Shown here one piece after another: positions 55,780 to 64,000 of a stretch of DNA of 64,000 nucleotides; within the stretch, counting starts at the first letter, position 1, and the number at the start of each line of letters is the position of its first letter. This DNA is from Aureibaculum flavum. Its GTDB lineage: Bacteria > Bacteroidota > Bacteroidia > Flavobacteriales > Flavobacteriaceae. The stretch spans positions 62,001 through 126,000 of the forward strand of contig NZ_JAEHFJ010000012.1 in the NCBI RefSeq assembly GCF_016406085.1. Reading direction: 5' to 3'. Position numbers and translations under genes: made by a program. The notes under the pieces were generated by a model. That model was not told where the DNA came from. It saw only the letters and a program-made list of their open reading frames with translations, and did no database searches.

Positions 55780-56301
55780 GAATTAATCCAAGCAATTAAT
55801 TACTTTTTGAATTGATCTTTTTTTGGTTTAAATAGTGACTATAAAAATCAATTGATTCAAATGATTACCTAAAATCCATAGAGATGGCTAATGATTGATC
55901 AGTAGTAGTATCCTTTCCAATATTAAATCCATTTTATTAAATTTTTTAGGAACTTTATTTTTTAACGTAACTAATATTGTTAAAATCCTCGTTGCGTTTG
56001 TAAAAACTTTCTATATATAATTCGGTAATCAAGAGATTAAACTTTCTTTAATTTAACGTGATTTTAAAATCAAAATTTCACTATTAAAACACAATAACAT
56101 ACTGGTGATGGCGTTAAAACTCTAGTAATAAAGTGGAAAATGTTATATGCAACCTATACCTGTTGCTAACATAAATTTAACAAACTGATAATCAGTAATT
56201 GTCTTTGTAAATCTCTAAAATTTGCAAGTACTGTTTTGATGTTGTTTTAAAATAAATGCAATTTGGAATTTAAAAATGCAATGCAGAACGGAAACACTCG
56301 T
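55780..56301 (+). other. Intergenic region between giant genes A and B
   Basis: About 500 bp without a gene. An AT-only hairpin (AATTAAT / ATTAATT, 55781-55801, followed by ACTTTTTG) may end the transcript of A. The 14-mer GTTGCTAACATAAA (56162-56175) and TCTTTG (56202-56207) form the probable promoter of B. Nothing else recognised. Confidence 0.35.
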
Positions 56302-59300
56302 ATGTGTAATCTGTTATTGGAGATTGAAGTAGCTATAAAAAAGGTTATTTTAACTAGTCTGTTTTTTTTGCTGACAATTATGGCTTATGCTCAGCCGGCA
56401 AATGATGACTATGCCAATGCTATTGATGTGTCATCAATAATAAATAATTGTTCTGCAGATGCAGTGTATACAACAATAAATGCAACACCTGACGGAAATG
56501 CTGGTTCAAATTGGAACAATGGGGGGCCATTGTTTAATGTTTGGTTCAGCTTTATAGCTACTACAGATCAAATAAATATTACCGTTGATATTGGTGGGGT
56601 AAAAGGTAGTCAACGTTATTCACAATTGGCACTTTGGGAAGATGACGGCATTACTGAGCTTAATAGTGAACGGTATTTCTCTACGGCCTCAGATAGTGAT
56701 ATCGATGTAGGTTACGTGGGGCTAACCATAGGTGAGACATACTATATTTCAGTAGATAGTTATAATAGCAGTACAGATGGAACTTTTACATTGTGTTTGC
56801 AAGATGCTGTTGACTATGATTTTTACGAAGGAGCAATAGATGTAACAACCCTTATAAACAGTTGTTCAGCAGATGCTATATATGATACACGCGGTGCTAC
56901 ACCAGATAAAAATGCAGGAAGTAATTGGGATAATAGTGGTCCAAAATTTAACCGTTGGTTCAGCTTTATAGCTACTACAGATCAGATAAATATTACCGTT
57001 GATATTGGTGGGGTTAAAGGCAGCCAGCGTTATTCACAATTAGCACTTTGGGAAGATGACGGCGTAACTGAGTTGAAAAGTGAACGCTATTTCTCTACGG
57101 CCTCAGATAATGATATTGATGTGGGCTACGTCGGATTAACGATAGGTGAGACCTACTATATTTCGGTTGATAGTTATAATAGCAGTACAGATGGAACTTT
57201 TACATTGTGTTTACAAGATACTGTTAATTATGATTTTTACGAAGGTGCAGAAGATGTATCCAGTCTGATAAATAGTTGTTCAGGCGATGCAATTTATGAT
57301 ACTCGCGGTGCTACACCAGATAAAAATGCAGGAAGTAATTGGGATAATAGTGGTCCAAAATTTAACCGTTGGTTCAGCTTTATAGCTACTACAGATCAAA
57401 TAAATATTACTGTAGATATTGGTGGGGTAAAAGGTAGTCAGCGTTATTCGCAATTAGCACTTTGGGAAGATGATGGTGTTACAGAACTTAATAGTGAACG
57501 TTATTTCTCAACAGCCTCAGGTAATGATATTGATGTAGGTTACGTGGGGCTAACCATAGGAGAAACATATTATATTTCGGTAGATAGTTATAATACGAAT
57601 ACTGATGGTACTTTTACTTTGTGTTTACAAGATGCTGTTGACTATGATTTTTACGAAGGTGCAGAAGATGTATCCAGTCTGATAAATAGTTGTTCAGGAG
57701 ATGCAATTTATGATACTCGCGGTGCTACACCAGATAAAAATGCAGGAAGTAATTGGGATAATAGTGGTCCAAAATTTAACCGTTGGTTCAGCTTTATAGC
57801 TACTACAGATCAAATAAATATTACTGTAGATATTGGTGGGGTAAAAGGTAGTCAGCGATATTCGCAATTAGCACTTTGGGAAGATGATGGTATTACAGAA
57901 CTTAATAGTGAACGTTATTTTTCTACAGCCTCAGATAATGATATTAATATGGGTTATGTAGGATTAACCATAGGTGAAACATACTATATTTCAGTAGATA
58001 GTTTTAATACCAACACAGATGGAACTTTCACATTGTGTTTGCAAGATACTGTTGACTATGATTTTTACGAAGGTGCAATAGATGTTTCCAGTCTGATAAA
58101 TAGTTGTTCAGCCGATGCAATTTATGATACTCGCGGTGCTACACCAGATAAAAATGCAGGAAGTAATTGGAATAATAGTGGTCCAAAATTTAACCGTTGG
58201 TTTAGCTTTGTAGCTACCACAACCCAGATAGATGTTACAGTTGATGTAGGCGGTGTTAAGGGTAGTCAGCGATATTCGCAATTGGCACTGTGGGAAGATG
58301 ATGGTGTTACGGAGCTTTCTAGTGAACGTTATTTTTCATCAGCCACAGGTAATGATATAGATGTGGGTTATGTGGGATTAACTATAGGTGAGACATATTA
58401 TATTTCGGTAGATAGTTATAATACGAGTACGGATGGTACTTTTACATTGTGTTTACAAGATACTGTTGACTATGATTTTTATGAAGGAGCAATAGATGTT
58501 TCTAGTCTGATAAATAGTTGTTCAGCAGATGCTATTTATGATACTCGCGGTGCTACACCAGATAAAAATGCAGGAATTCATTGGAATAATAGTGGGCCAC
58601 AACAAAATAGATGGTTTAAACTTACGGCACCTTCAAATGATCAACTGAATATAACGGTAGATATAGGAGGGACCAAAGGTAATCAACGCAATACGCAACT
58701 TGCTATCTGGGAATCTGATGGTACTACGGAAGTTAGTAGTACTAGATATTCAAGTGGAACAGCTGATGTAGCATTGAGAGTGCCAGGCTTAATTGCTGGT
58801 GATACCTATTATATTTCGGTCGATGTTACAAATTCTGGTTCGGCAGGTACATTTACTTTGTGTATCGATACGGCAAATAAACAAGGTAATATTGTAATCA
58901 ATGAGGTTTTGTTTGATGAAACCGCTGGTGGGGCTGCCAATAACGATGAATTTATAGAACTCTATAATGCGGGCTCAACAGCAGTAGATTTAGCAGGATG
59001 GCAGTTGATTGATGGTAATTTATTAATATATAATGAAACTGATTTTAGTGGAAGTATTACTAATAGTGCCAATCCGTTTACTTTTAATTGCACAGGTTCT
59101 CAAGTATGTTTAGGTTCCACAATTTTGCAACCTGGAGACTATGCCGTAGTTTGGATAGGGCAACAGAATGCTTCTAAAAATGCACCTAATGCTTCATTTC
59201 AAGCATGGTTGGGTAGTAGTACAAAACTTAATAATAGTGGCGATGATATTTGGCTTTATGATACCAATACTACTTTGGTTGATTATGTAGCTTATGGTGT

Positions 59301-61494
59301 AAATAATGGTATAAATCAAACGCCATTATCTGTTATTTGGGATGATAGCGTCCAAAGTACATTAGATAATGCAGGTAACGGACAGTCAATTAGTTTAAGT
59401 TCAAACGGAATTGATGGAGATATGTCTGATTGTTGGGAGCCTACTACAAGTGCTCAGGCTTCTGGAAGGTGTTCAGGTTATCTACCAACATTTGATAGTG
59501 ATGCTTCAACTAGAATAGCAAGTCCCGGAAATAACAATAACGATCCGGATCATGATGCAGATGGTGTTGTGGATTCCGTAGATTTAGATGATGATAATGA
59601 TGGAATCTTAGATACAGTAGAGGGCGATACAGATGCAGATGGCGATTTATTACCGAACCGATTAGATTTAGATAGTGATGGTGATGGTATTCCAGATAAT
59701 GTAGAGGCACAATTGACAATTAATTATATTGCTCCAAATGCAGATACAGAATCAGATTATATAACAAATAATGGTGTTAACTCGGCTTATTTAAGCGGAT
59801 TAACACCAGAAAATACGGATGGTACCGATAATCCAGATTATTTAGATTTAGATTCTGATAATGAAGGTGCTAATGATACTGTCGAGGCCGGTTTAACGCT
59901 TTCAAGTAATGATACTGATAATGATGGTTTGGATAATACGAACGACACAACTACAGGTTATTCTGACCCAGGAGGAATCGTTGATGACCCTTTAAGTGGT
60001 GATAAAGTATTGCCAGATGTTGATTATGACGTTTTAACAGGTGGCGATGTGAATTTTAGAGATGCAGTTGATAATAGGCCAGATACAGATGGTGATGGGG
60101 TTGTAGATGAAGAAGATCGAGATGATGATAATGATGGTATATTGGATGTTGTAGAAGGTTGTGGAGGGTTAAATGGAGAGTATTATGGCTCAAATGCTAC
60201 GGTTAATAATATAGCCTCTGCTTTAGCGGTCACTTCAGGTGCACCAGATGCTACTTTTATTGCATCAAATATTGATTACCCCCAATTTAATGGAGGGATA
60301 GGAAATGGTACCAATCTACAGAGTTTTTTGGCAGGTGATGCGGCTTCTTTAAGTAATGATCCTGGTAATACCAATCGAGGGGTTATATTAATGACTGGTT
60401 CCATTTATTTAGAGGCTGGAACATATAATATGCGAGTTCGTTCAGATGATGGGTATCGTGTGAGAATTGATGGTGGTACTGTTGCTAGTTATGATGCAAA
60501 TCAAGGCCCAACTACACGAACTCACGGTAATTTTACTATTGTGGCAAGTGGGTTTTATCCAATAGATTTTCTGTATTGGGATCAAGGGGGTGCTTATACT
60601 TTTACGGCAGAAATAAGGAAAGGTTCTGAACCCTATGAAGTTGTTGGTTCAAATTATATTGTTGGTACTTGTAGAGATGCTGATGGTGACGGTGTTGTAG
60701 ATGCATTAGATTTAGATAGTGATAATGATGGTATTCCTGATAATGTAGAAGCACAAACCACTATTGGCTATATTGCTCCGAATACTGATAGTCCTGCTAC
60801 TTACATTGCAAATAACGGAATAAATTCTGCTTATCTACCTAATGGGCTTACACCAACCAACACAGACGGTACTGACAATCCAGATTATTTAGATTTAGAT
60901 TCTGATAATGAAGGTGCAAATGATACTACAGAAGCTGGAATAACATTAGCGAATAGCGATTCAGATGATGATGGTTTAGATGATGCAACAGATGCAACAA
61001 CAGGTTATTCCGACCCAGGAGGAACAATTGATAATCCATTAATAAACCCTGTAATTTTACCAGATTCTAATGGTGATGCAACCACAGGAGGAGATGTTGA
61101 TTATAGAGATGCAATTGGCGAAGCAGATTTAAGTCTAAGAAAAACGGTTGATAATAGCAATCCAAGTGTAGGAGATAATATTACATTTACAATTGAAATT
61201 GCAAATGATGGTCCATCATCAGCAACAGGTATAGAGGTGCAAGATATTCTTCCAGCAGATTTTACATATACTCATATTCCGGCCAATTATACAGTATCTC
61301 AAGGTGTATTAACTTATAATTCAGGTACGCGAACTATGAATTGGGATGTTGGTAGTTACCTGTTGGCTTCAGGTAGTTCTATTACACTAACATATACTGT
61401 AACTGTTGATGTTTGTGGAGAATTTAAAAACCGAGCTGAGATTACAAATAGTACAGCTTCGGATCCTGATTCGACGCCAGGTAATGGGCGATAA
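56302..61494 (+). CDS. Giant secreted protein B: six PPC-like repeats, lamin-tail, PA14 and DUF11 domains
   Basis: About 1730 residues from ATG 56302. TTG 56263 and TTG 56317 are in-frame alternatives; all lead into the signal peptide KKVILTSLFFLLTIMAYAQ. Order: six tandem 138-residue beta-sandwich repeats resembling the pre-peptidase C-terminal domain (56403-58886; NRWFSFIATTDQINITVDIG, then LGETYYISVDS-like ends), a lamin-tail domain (about 58890-59530; IVINEVLFDETAGGAANNDE), type-3 Asp repeats with an ~150-residue linker module shared with protein A (59545-60170), a PA14-like domain (about 60170-60660; LRVRSDDGYRVRIDGG-like stretch), another Asp-repeat module (60676-61110) and a DUF11 domain (about 61123-61491). 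It ends STPGNGR, at the same point as protein A. No T9SS sorting domain seen. Confidence 0.82.
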   Translation: MCNLLLEIEVAIKKVILTSLFFLLTIMAYAQPANDDYANAIDVSSIINNCSADAVYTTINATPDGNAGSNWNNGGPLFNVWFSFIATTDQINITVDIGGVKGSQRYSQLALWEDDGITELNSERYFSTASDSDIDVGYVGLTIGETYYISVDSYNSSTDGTFTLCLQDAVDYDFYEGAIDVTTLINSCSADAIYDTRGATPDKNAGSNWDNSGPKFNRWFSFIATTDQINITVDIGGVKGSQRYSQLALWEDDGVTELKSERYFSTASDNDIDVGYVGLTIGETYYISVDSYNSSTDGTFTLCLQDTVNYDFYEGAEDVSSLINSCSGDAIYDTRGATPDKNAGSNWDNSGPKFNRWFSFIATTDQINITVDIGGVKGSQRYSQLALWEDDGVTELNSERYFSTASGNDIDVGYVGLTIGETYYISVDSYNTNTDGTFTLCLQDAVDYDFYEGAEDVSSLINSCSGDAIYDTRGATPDKNAGSNWDNSGPKFNRWFSFIATTDQINITVDIGGVKGSQRYSQLALWEDDGITELNSERYFSTASDNDINMGYVGLTIGETYYISVDSFNTNTDGTFTLCLQDTVDYDFYEGAIDVSSLINSCSADAIYDTRGATPDKNAGSNWNNSGPKFNRWFSFVATTTQIDVTVDVGGVKGSQRYSQLALWEDDGVTELSSERYFSSATGNDIDVGYVGLTIGETYYISVDSYNTSTDGTFTLCLQDTVDYDFYEGAIDVSSLINSCSADAIYDTRGATPDKNAGIHWNNSGPQQNRWFKLTAPSNDQLNITVDIGGTKGNQRNTQLAIWESDGTTEVSSTRYSSGTADVALRVPGLIAGDTYYISVDVTNSGSAGTFTLCIDTANKQGNIVINEVLFDETAGGAANNDEFIELYNAGSTAVDLAGWQLIDGNLLIYNETDFSGSITNSANPFTFNCTGSQVCLGSTILQPGDYAVVWIGQQNASKNAPNASFQAWLGSSTKLNNSGDDIWLYDTNTTLVDYVAYGVNNGINQTPLSVIWDDSVQSTLDNAGNGQSISLSSNGIDGDMSDCWEPTTSAQASGRCSGYLPTFDSDASTRIASPGNNNNDPDHDADGVVDSVDLDDDNDGILDTVEGDTDADGDLLPNRLDLDSDGDGIPDNVEAQLTINYIAPNADTESDYITNNGVNSAYLSGLTPENTDGTDNPDYLDLDSDNEGANDTVEAGLTLSSNDTDNDGLDNTNDTTTGYSDPGGIVDDPLSGDKVLPDVDYDVLTGGDVNFRDAVDNRPDTDGDGVVDEEDRDDDNDGILDVVEGCGGLNGEYYGSNATVNNIASALAVTSGAPDATFIASNIDYPQFNGGIGNGTNLQSFLAGDAASLSNDPGNTNRGVILMTGSIYLEAGTYNMRVRSDDGYRVRIDGGTVASYDANQGPTTRTHGNFTIVASGFYPIDFLYWDQGGAYTFTAEIRKGSEPYEVVGSNYIVGTCRDADGDGVVDALDLDSDNDGIPDNVEAQTTIGYIAPNTDSPATYIANNGINSAYLPNGLTPTNTDGTDNPDYLDLDSDNEGANDTTEAGITLANSDSDDDGLDDATDATTGYSDPGGTIDNPLINPVILPDSNGDATTGGDVDYRDAIGEADLSLRKTVDNSNPSVGDNITFTIEIANDGPSSATGIEVQDILPADFTYTHIPANYTVSQGVLTYNSGTRTMNWDVGSYLLASGSSITLTYTVTVDVCGEFKNRAEITNSTASDPDSTPGNGR
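56403..58886 (+). repeat. Six tandem 414-bp coding repeats in giant gene B
   Basis: The anchor word TGATTTTTA(C/T) and equivalents fall at 56403 (degenerate), 56817, 57231, 57645, 58059 and 58473, exactly 414 bp apart, so each unit adds 138 residues in frame. Units 2 to 5 are nearly identical in DNA, including third-codon positions; units 1 and 6 diverge. This indicates recent duplication or ongoing homogenisation. Confidence 0.92.
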
Positions 61495-62202
61495 TAATGT
61501 CTTTTTACAAGTAGTATTAATCTAGCCTTGCCCTATTTCATTGCAATAGATTTAGGTTCAGCTTGTTTGGGGTATGTAAGTGCTATAAAACAGGTGTTTA
61601 TCTTTATTTGTCGCTTCGGATCTTTAGAGTTATTAACAATTATTCAGGGTTATCAACATATTGTTAACAATTTAAAATAAGGTGTATATATTCGTTCTAG
61701 TAATAAGTGGAAAAATAAAAAGGAGTTACTGATGTTAATCAATTTTGTAATATAAATTAATAAATAATTATTGATTTGAATTGCTAATTAACCTGTAACC
61801 TTACTGTGGCTGATTTTATGATAGAAGTCTATATGTCAGTTTTAACCAAAAAAAATAGAATTTAAGCACTAGCTATAAATTTAAGTGTTTTTATTCTGAT
61901 TCTAGGAGGCTGAAACTACATTCTTTCTAAAATGGTTATTCCTTTAAAGTAAATTTTACTGATTGTAAAGATGTATCTCACGTTTGGTTTGATTATGCCA
62001 ACGGTGGTATTCTGTATGCTTTAATTTCGATGTTGAGTTGGTAGCTTTACCATTTTTCAGTGTGCCCTATTTGTATGGGTATTTACAGGTTGCGTTCTAT
62101 AACCTTAAGCTTATGAAGTTTTATAAAAAAAATAATAAATCATACTGGGAGTTTTCAGGTTGAGGTAGTTATAGTTTAATAATACTGTTTAAATAAGAAT
62201 TC
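61495..62202 (+). other. Intergenic region between giant genes B and C
   Basis: About 700 bp, AT-rich, no convincing gene. It holds a 12-bp palindrome ATTGTTAACAAT (61660-61671), similar to the TTGTTAAC core upstream of A, and TATATTCG (61687-61694), one mismatch from a -7 element. A 16-codon frame at 62113 is too short to support. Confidence 0.35.
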
Positions 62203-64000
62203 TTGAAAAAAGTGGATCAGAAATTCAGAAAGTTATTTTTCCTTATAATAATAGTTTTTACTCAAATTGGGAATAGTCAATTAAGTGAATTACATTATTT
62301 ACCTCCATTAAAGCAGGATAGTAATAACGTTGCAATTCAACAGCAAACAATTTATTTATCAACTCCTGAAACTACTGCTTTCACAGTCAATGTTTATCTA
62401 GGAACAAACCCAGTAGCAATTACTTCCTTTTCATTATCAAAAGCTACGCCTATTTCTTACGGATTGGGTAATGGTGATAACAATGTTACATTGGTTACTA
62501 ATGCTAATACTGGAATTGTATTGGCGAATAGTGGTTTGCGTTTTGAAGCTCCTGGAGGAGAAAAGTTTTATGTAAATTATCGAGGTAGGTCTGGGTCACA
62601 GGCGGCTTCAATCACTTCTAAAGGAAGGGCAGCTTTAGGTCAGAATTTCAAATGGGGAGGTGCTCCAATAGAAGCAAATCATGCTTCTATGAGTGCCACT
62701 TTAGGAATAATGGCAACCGAGAATAACACTTCAGTAACCATTAGTGGATATGATCCTAATTGCGAATTTCGTTTGGGAGGAGATGTCGATGGTATTACCG
62801 CAAATGCTATCACAATAACACTACAGAGAGGACAATCTTATGTGCTTGAAGCGGCAAAAAATGCTACTAATGCTAACATTGATGGTTGGATTGGGGCTTC
62901 GATAGTTTCAGATAAAGATATAGCCATAAGTAATGGTATGCTAAATTTTGGTATTAATTCTGGAAGTGGAAGTAGGGATGCTGGTGCAGATCAGCCAGTG
63001 CCAGAAGATAAGTTAGGAAAAGAATATGTTTTTGTGCGTGGTAATGGTGGTGCAACAAACGAGTTTGTGGTTATCATAGGAACGCAAGCGAATACTAATA
63101 TTTATGTTAATGGCAGTGCTACAGCCTATGCAAATATAGGAGTTGGAGATTATGTGGAAATTCCTTCTAGTTATTATTCTGGAACTTCAGTAGGTGATAA
63201 TATGTTTGTTTCTTCTACTAAAGATGTATATGCCTATCAAGTAATTTCTGGAGATTCTGGAATACACACGGTAAGTTTAAATTTTGTGGCACCTGTAAAT
63301 TGTTTAATGCCAGATACCATGGATTATATTCATGATATTGAAGATATTTCAGGAATCACTGCATCTGGAGGATTGTTTATAATTGCTTCTACCACAACTG
63401 CCAATTCAGATATTATTGTAACAGATGATACTGGAGTAGTTACTTTGCCAACAGAAGCAGTCGTTGCCGGGTCAGCAGATTGGAAAACATTTTATGTTGC
63501 TGGTCTCACGGGTGATGTTTCTGTAACGTCAACAGGTCCTATTGCGGTTGGTTTTTTAGGTTTTAATGGGGCTAGAGGTGTTGCAGGTTATTTTTCTGGC
63601 TTTGATACGGTCCCTGTAATTGACTTAGAAGTAGTAGGAGGAGGCTGTCTACCAGGAGCAACGGTAGAAGTTGTTGATAAAGATTTTGAAACTTACCAGT
63701 GGTTTGATGATGGTGTGTTGGTACCAGGAGCTACCAATCCAGCTTATGACCCAACGCATTCTGGAGATTATTTCGTCAGAGTAACGAAAGGAGGTTGTAC
63801 TTATGACTCACAGCCTATAGCTGCTTATTATTGTAACCCTGATATTGTAATTACTAAAACAGCTGATGTGCTCGAAGTAATTGAAGGTGGTACTATTATT
63901 TTTGAGATTGAAGTTGAAAGTAGAGGTGTTAATTCTGTTACAAATTTAGCGGTTACGGATGTAATTCCTGCTGGATTGAGCGTAGTAAGTGTAAATGTAA
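62203..64000 (+). CDS. Giant secreted protein C, N-terminal part (runs off the window)
   Basis: Open from TTG 62203 (or GTG 62212; an in-frame TAA lies at 62194) to the last base, about 599 residues so far. A signal peptide (KLFFLIIIVFTQIGNSQ) is followed by a large domain like the N-terminal part of IgGFc-binding proteins (about 30-470; SKGRAALGQNFKWGGAP, ATENNTSVTISGYDPN, GKEYVFVRGNG, DVYAYQVISG), an Ig/PKD-like unit (YQWFDDGVLVPGATNPAYD, SGDYFVRVTKGGC) and the start of a DUF11-type domain (DIVITKTADVLEVIEGG). The whole reads in one frame without a stop. Third member of a tandem set of surface proteins; the C-terminus, where a T9SS signal would be, is not visible. Confidence 0.8.
   Translation, partial: MKKVDQKFRKLFFLIIIVFTQIGNSQLSELHYLPPLKQDSNNVAIQQQTIYLSTPETTAFTVNVYLGTNPVAITSFSLSKATPISYGLGNGDNNVTLVTNANTGIVLANSGLRFEAPGGEKFYVNYRGRSGSQAASITSKGRAALGQNFKWGGAPIEANHASMSATLGIMATENNTSVTISGYDPNCEFRLGGDVDGITANAITITLQRGQSYVLEAAKNATNANIDGWIGASIVSDKDIAISNGMLNFGINSGSGSRDAGADQPVPEDKLGKEYVFVRGNGGATNEFVVIIGTQANTNIYVNGSATAYANIGVGDYVEIPSSYYSGTSVGDNMFVSSTKDVYAYQVISGDSGIHTVSLNFVAPVNCLMPDTMDYIHDIEDISGITASGGLFIIASTTTANSDIIVTDDTGVVTLPTEAVVAGSADWKTFYVAGLTGDVSVTSTGPIAVGFLGFNGARGVAGYFSGFDTVPVIDLEVVGGGCLPGATVEVVDKDFETYQWFDDGVLVPGATNPAYDPTHSGDYFVRVTKGGCTYDSQPIAAYYCNPDIVITKTADVLEVIEGGTIIFEIEVESRGVNSVTNLAVTDVIPAGLSVVSVNV

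Noticed and set aside
59510-59719. Antisense frame within giant gene B
   Set aside because: Low-complexity His/Tyr/Leu shadow of the GATGATAATGATGG repeats.
49245-61110. Regularly recurring GATGATAATGATGG-like words suggesting a CRISPR array or DNA repeat element
   Set aside because: The words encode DDNDG calcium-binding loops in frame, with irregular spacing and no spacer structure.
62113-62163. A 16-codon open frame just before giant gene C as a leader peptide
   Set aside because: Too short, no conserved feature, and no similar peptide upstream of A or B.

Overview
The window is AT-rich chromosomal DNA from a member of the Bacteroidota, most likely a marine or aquatic Flavobacteriaceae. 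The evidence is the gene content (TonB-dependent receptors with an N-terminal carboxypeptidase-regulatory domain, a GLPGLI protein, an IPExxxVDY protein, a DUF4374 lipoprotein, a complete Bat operon, giant Asp-rich surface proteins) and the promoters: many genes carry the Bacteroidota -7 element TAnnTTTG. No tRNA, rRNA, CRISPR array, transposase or prophage gene was seen.

Layout. 1-4.0 kb (minus): a TonB receptor, a DUF4374 lipoprotein and the start of an ankyrin-type protein, probably an iron/siderophore uptake operon. 4.3-14.4 kb (plus): panB, then moxR, a DUF58 gene, a membrane-anchored Bat-associated gene and batA-B-C-D-E. 14.4-21.1 kb: mostly minus-strand housekeeping genes (methyltransferase, map, a HAD phosphatase, a thioredoxin-like protein, gpmI, an M48 protease), with a GxxExxY gene between two inverted repeats and a small ankyrin protein with a textbook terminator. 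21.2-29.6 kb: aromatic amino acid hydroxylase, DUF4230, the acpP-fabF-rnc-IPExxxVDY-pyk block, divergent purN and a viroplasmin-type RNase H. 29.6-33.6 kb (minus): TonB-type receptor, GLPGLI protein and a small secreted protein. 33.6-34.0 kb: a gene-free stretch with a candidate small RNA and three 22-bp-spaced repeats. 34.0-48.2 kb: the SUF iron-sulfur cluster genes, with sufS separated from sufABCD by a TetR-controlled ABC-2 efflux operon and a divergent serine hydrolase. 48.7-64 kb (plus): three consecutive giant secreted proteins, the last cut by the window end.

The observation that best ties the window together is a palindromic operator, perfect as TTTAGAAT-G-ATTCTAAA upstream of sufS. 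Degenerate copies lie upstream of the sufA-sufB operon and, twice, upstream of the TonB receptor. At all three promoters one copy sits 2-6 bp downstream of a TAnnTTTG -7 element. This looks like a Fur-type iron regulon joining iron uptake and Fe-S assembly, and it suggests that sufS, although detached from the rest of the suf genes, keeps the same control.

Other items worth a second look: a roughly 94-nt candidate sRNA with its own promoter and two mutually exclusive pairings; six in-frame 414-bp tandem repeats in the second giant gene; the shared module set and identical end-point of the first two giant proteins, which show no recognisable T9SS C-terminal sorting domain; a GxxExxY cassette between inverted repeats at the map stop codon and methyltransferase start codon; and a nested palindromic intergenic element near 28.9 kb. 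All calls come from reading the sequence; no database search was run.
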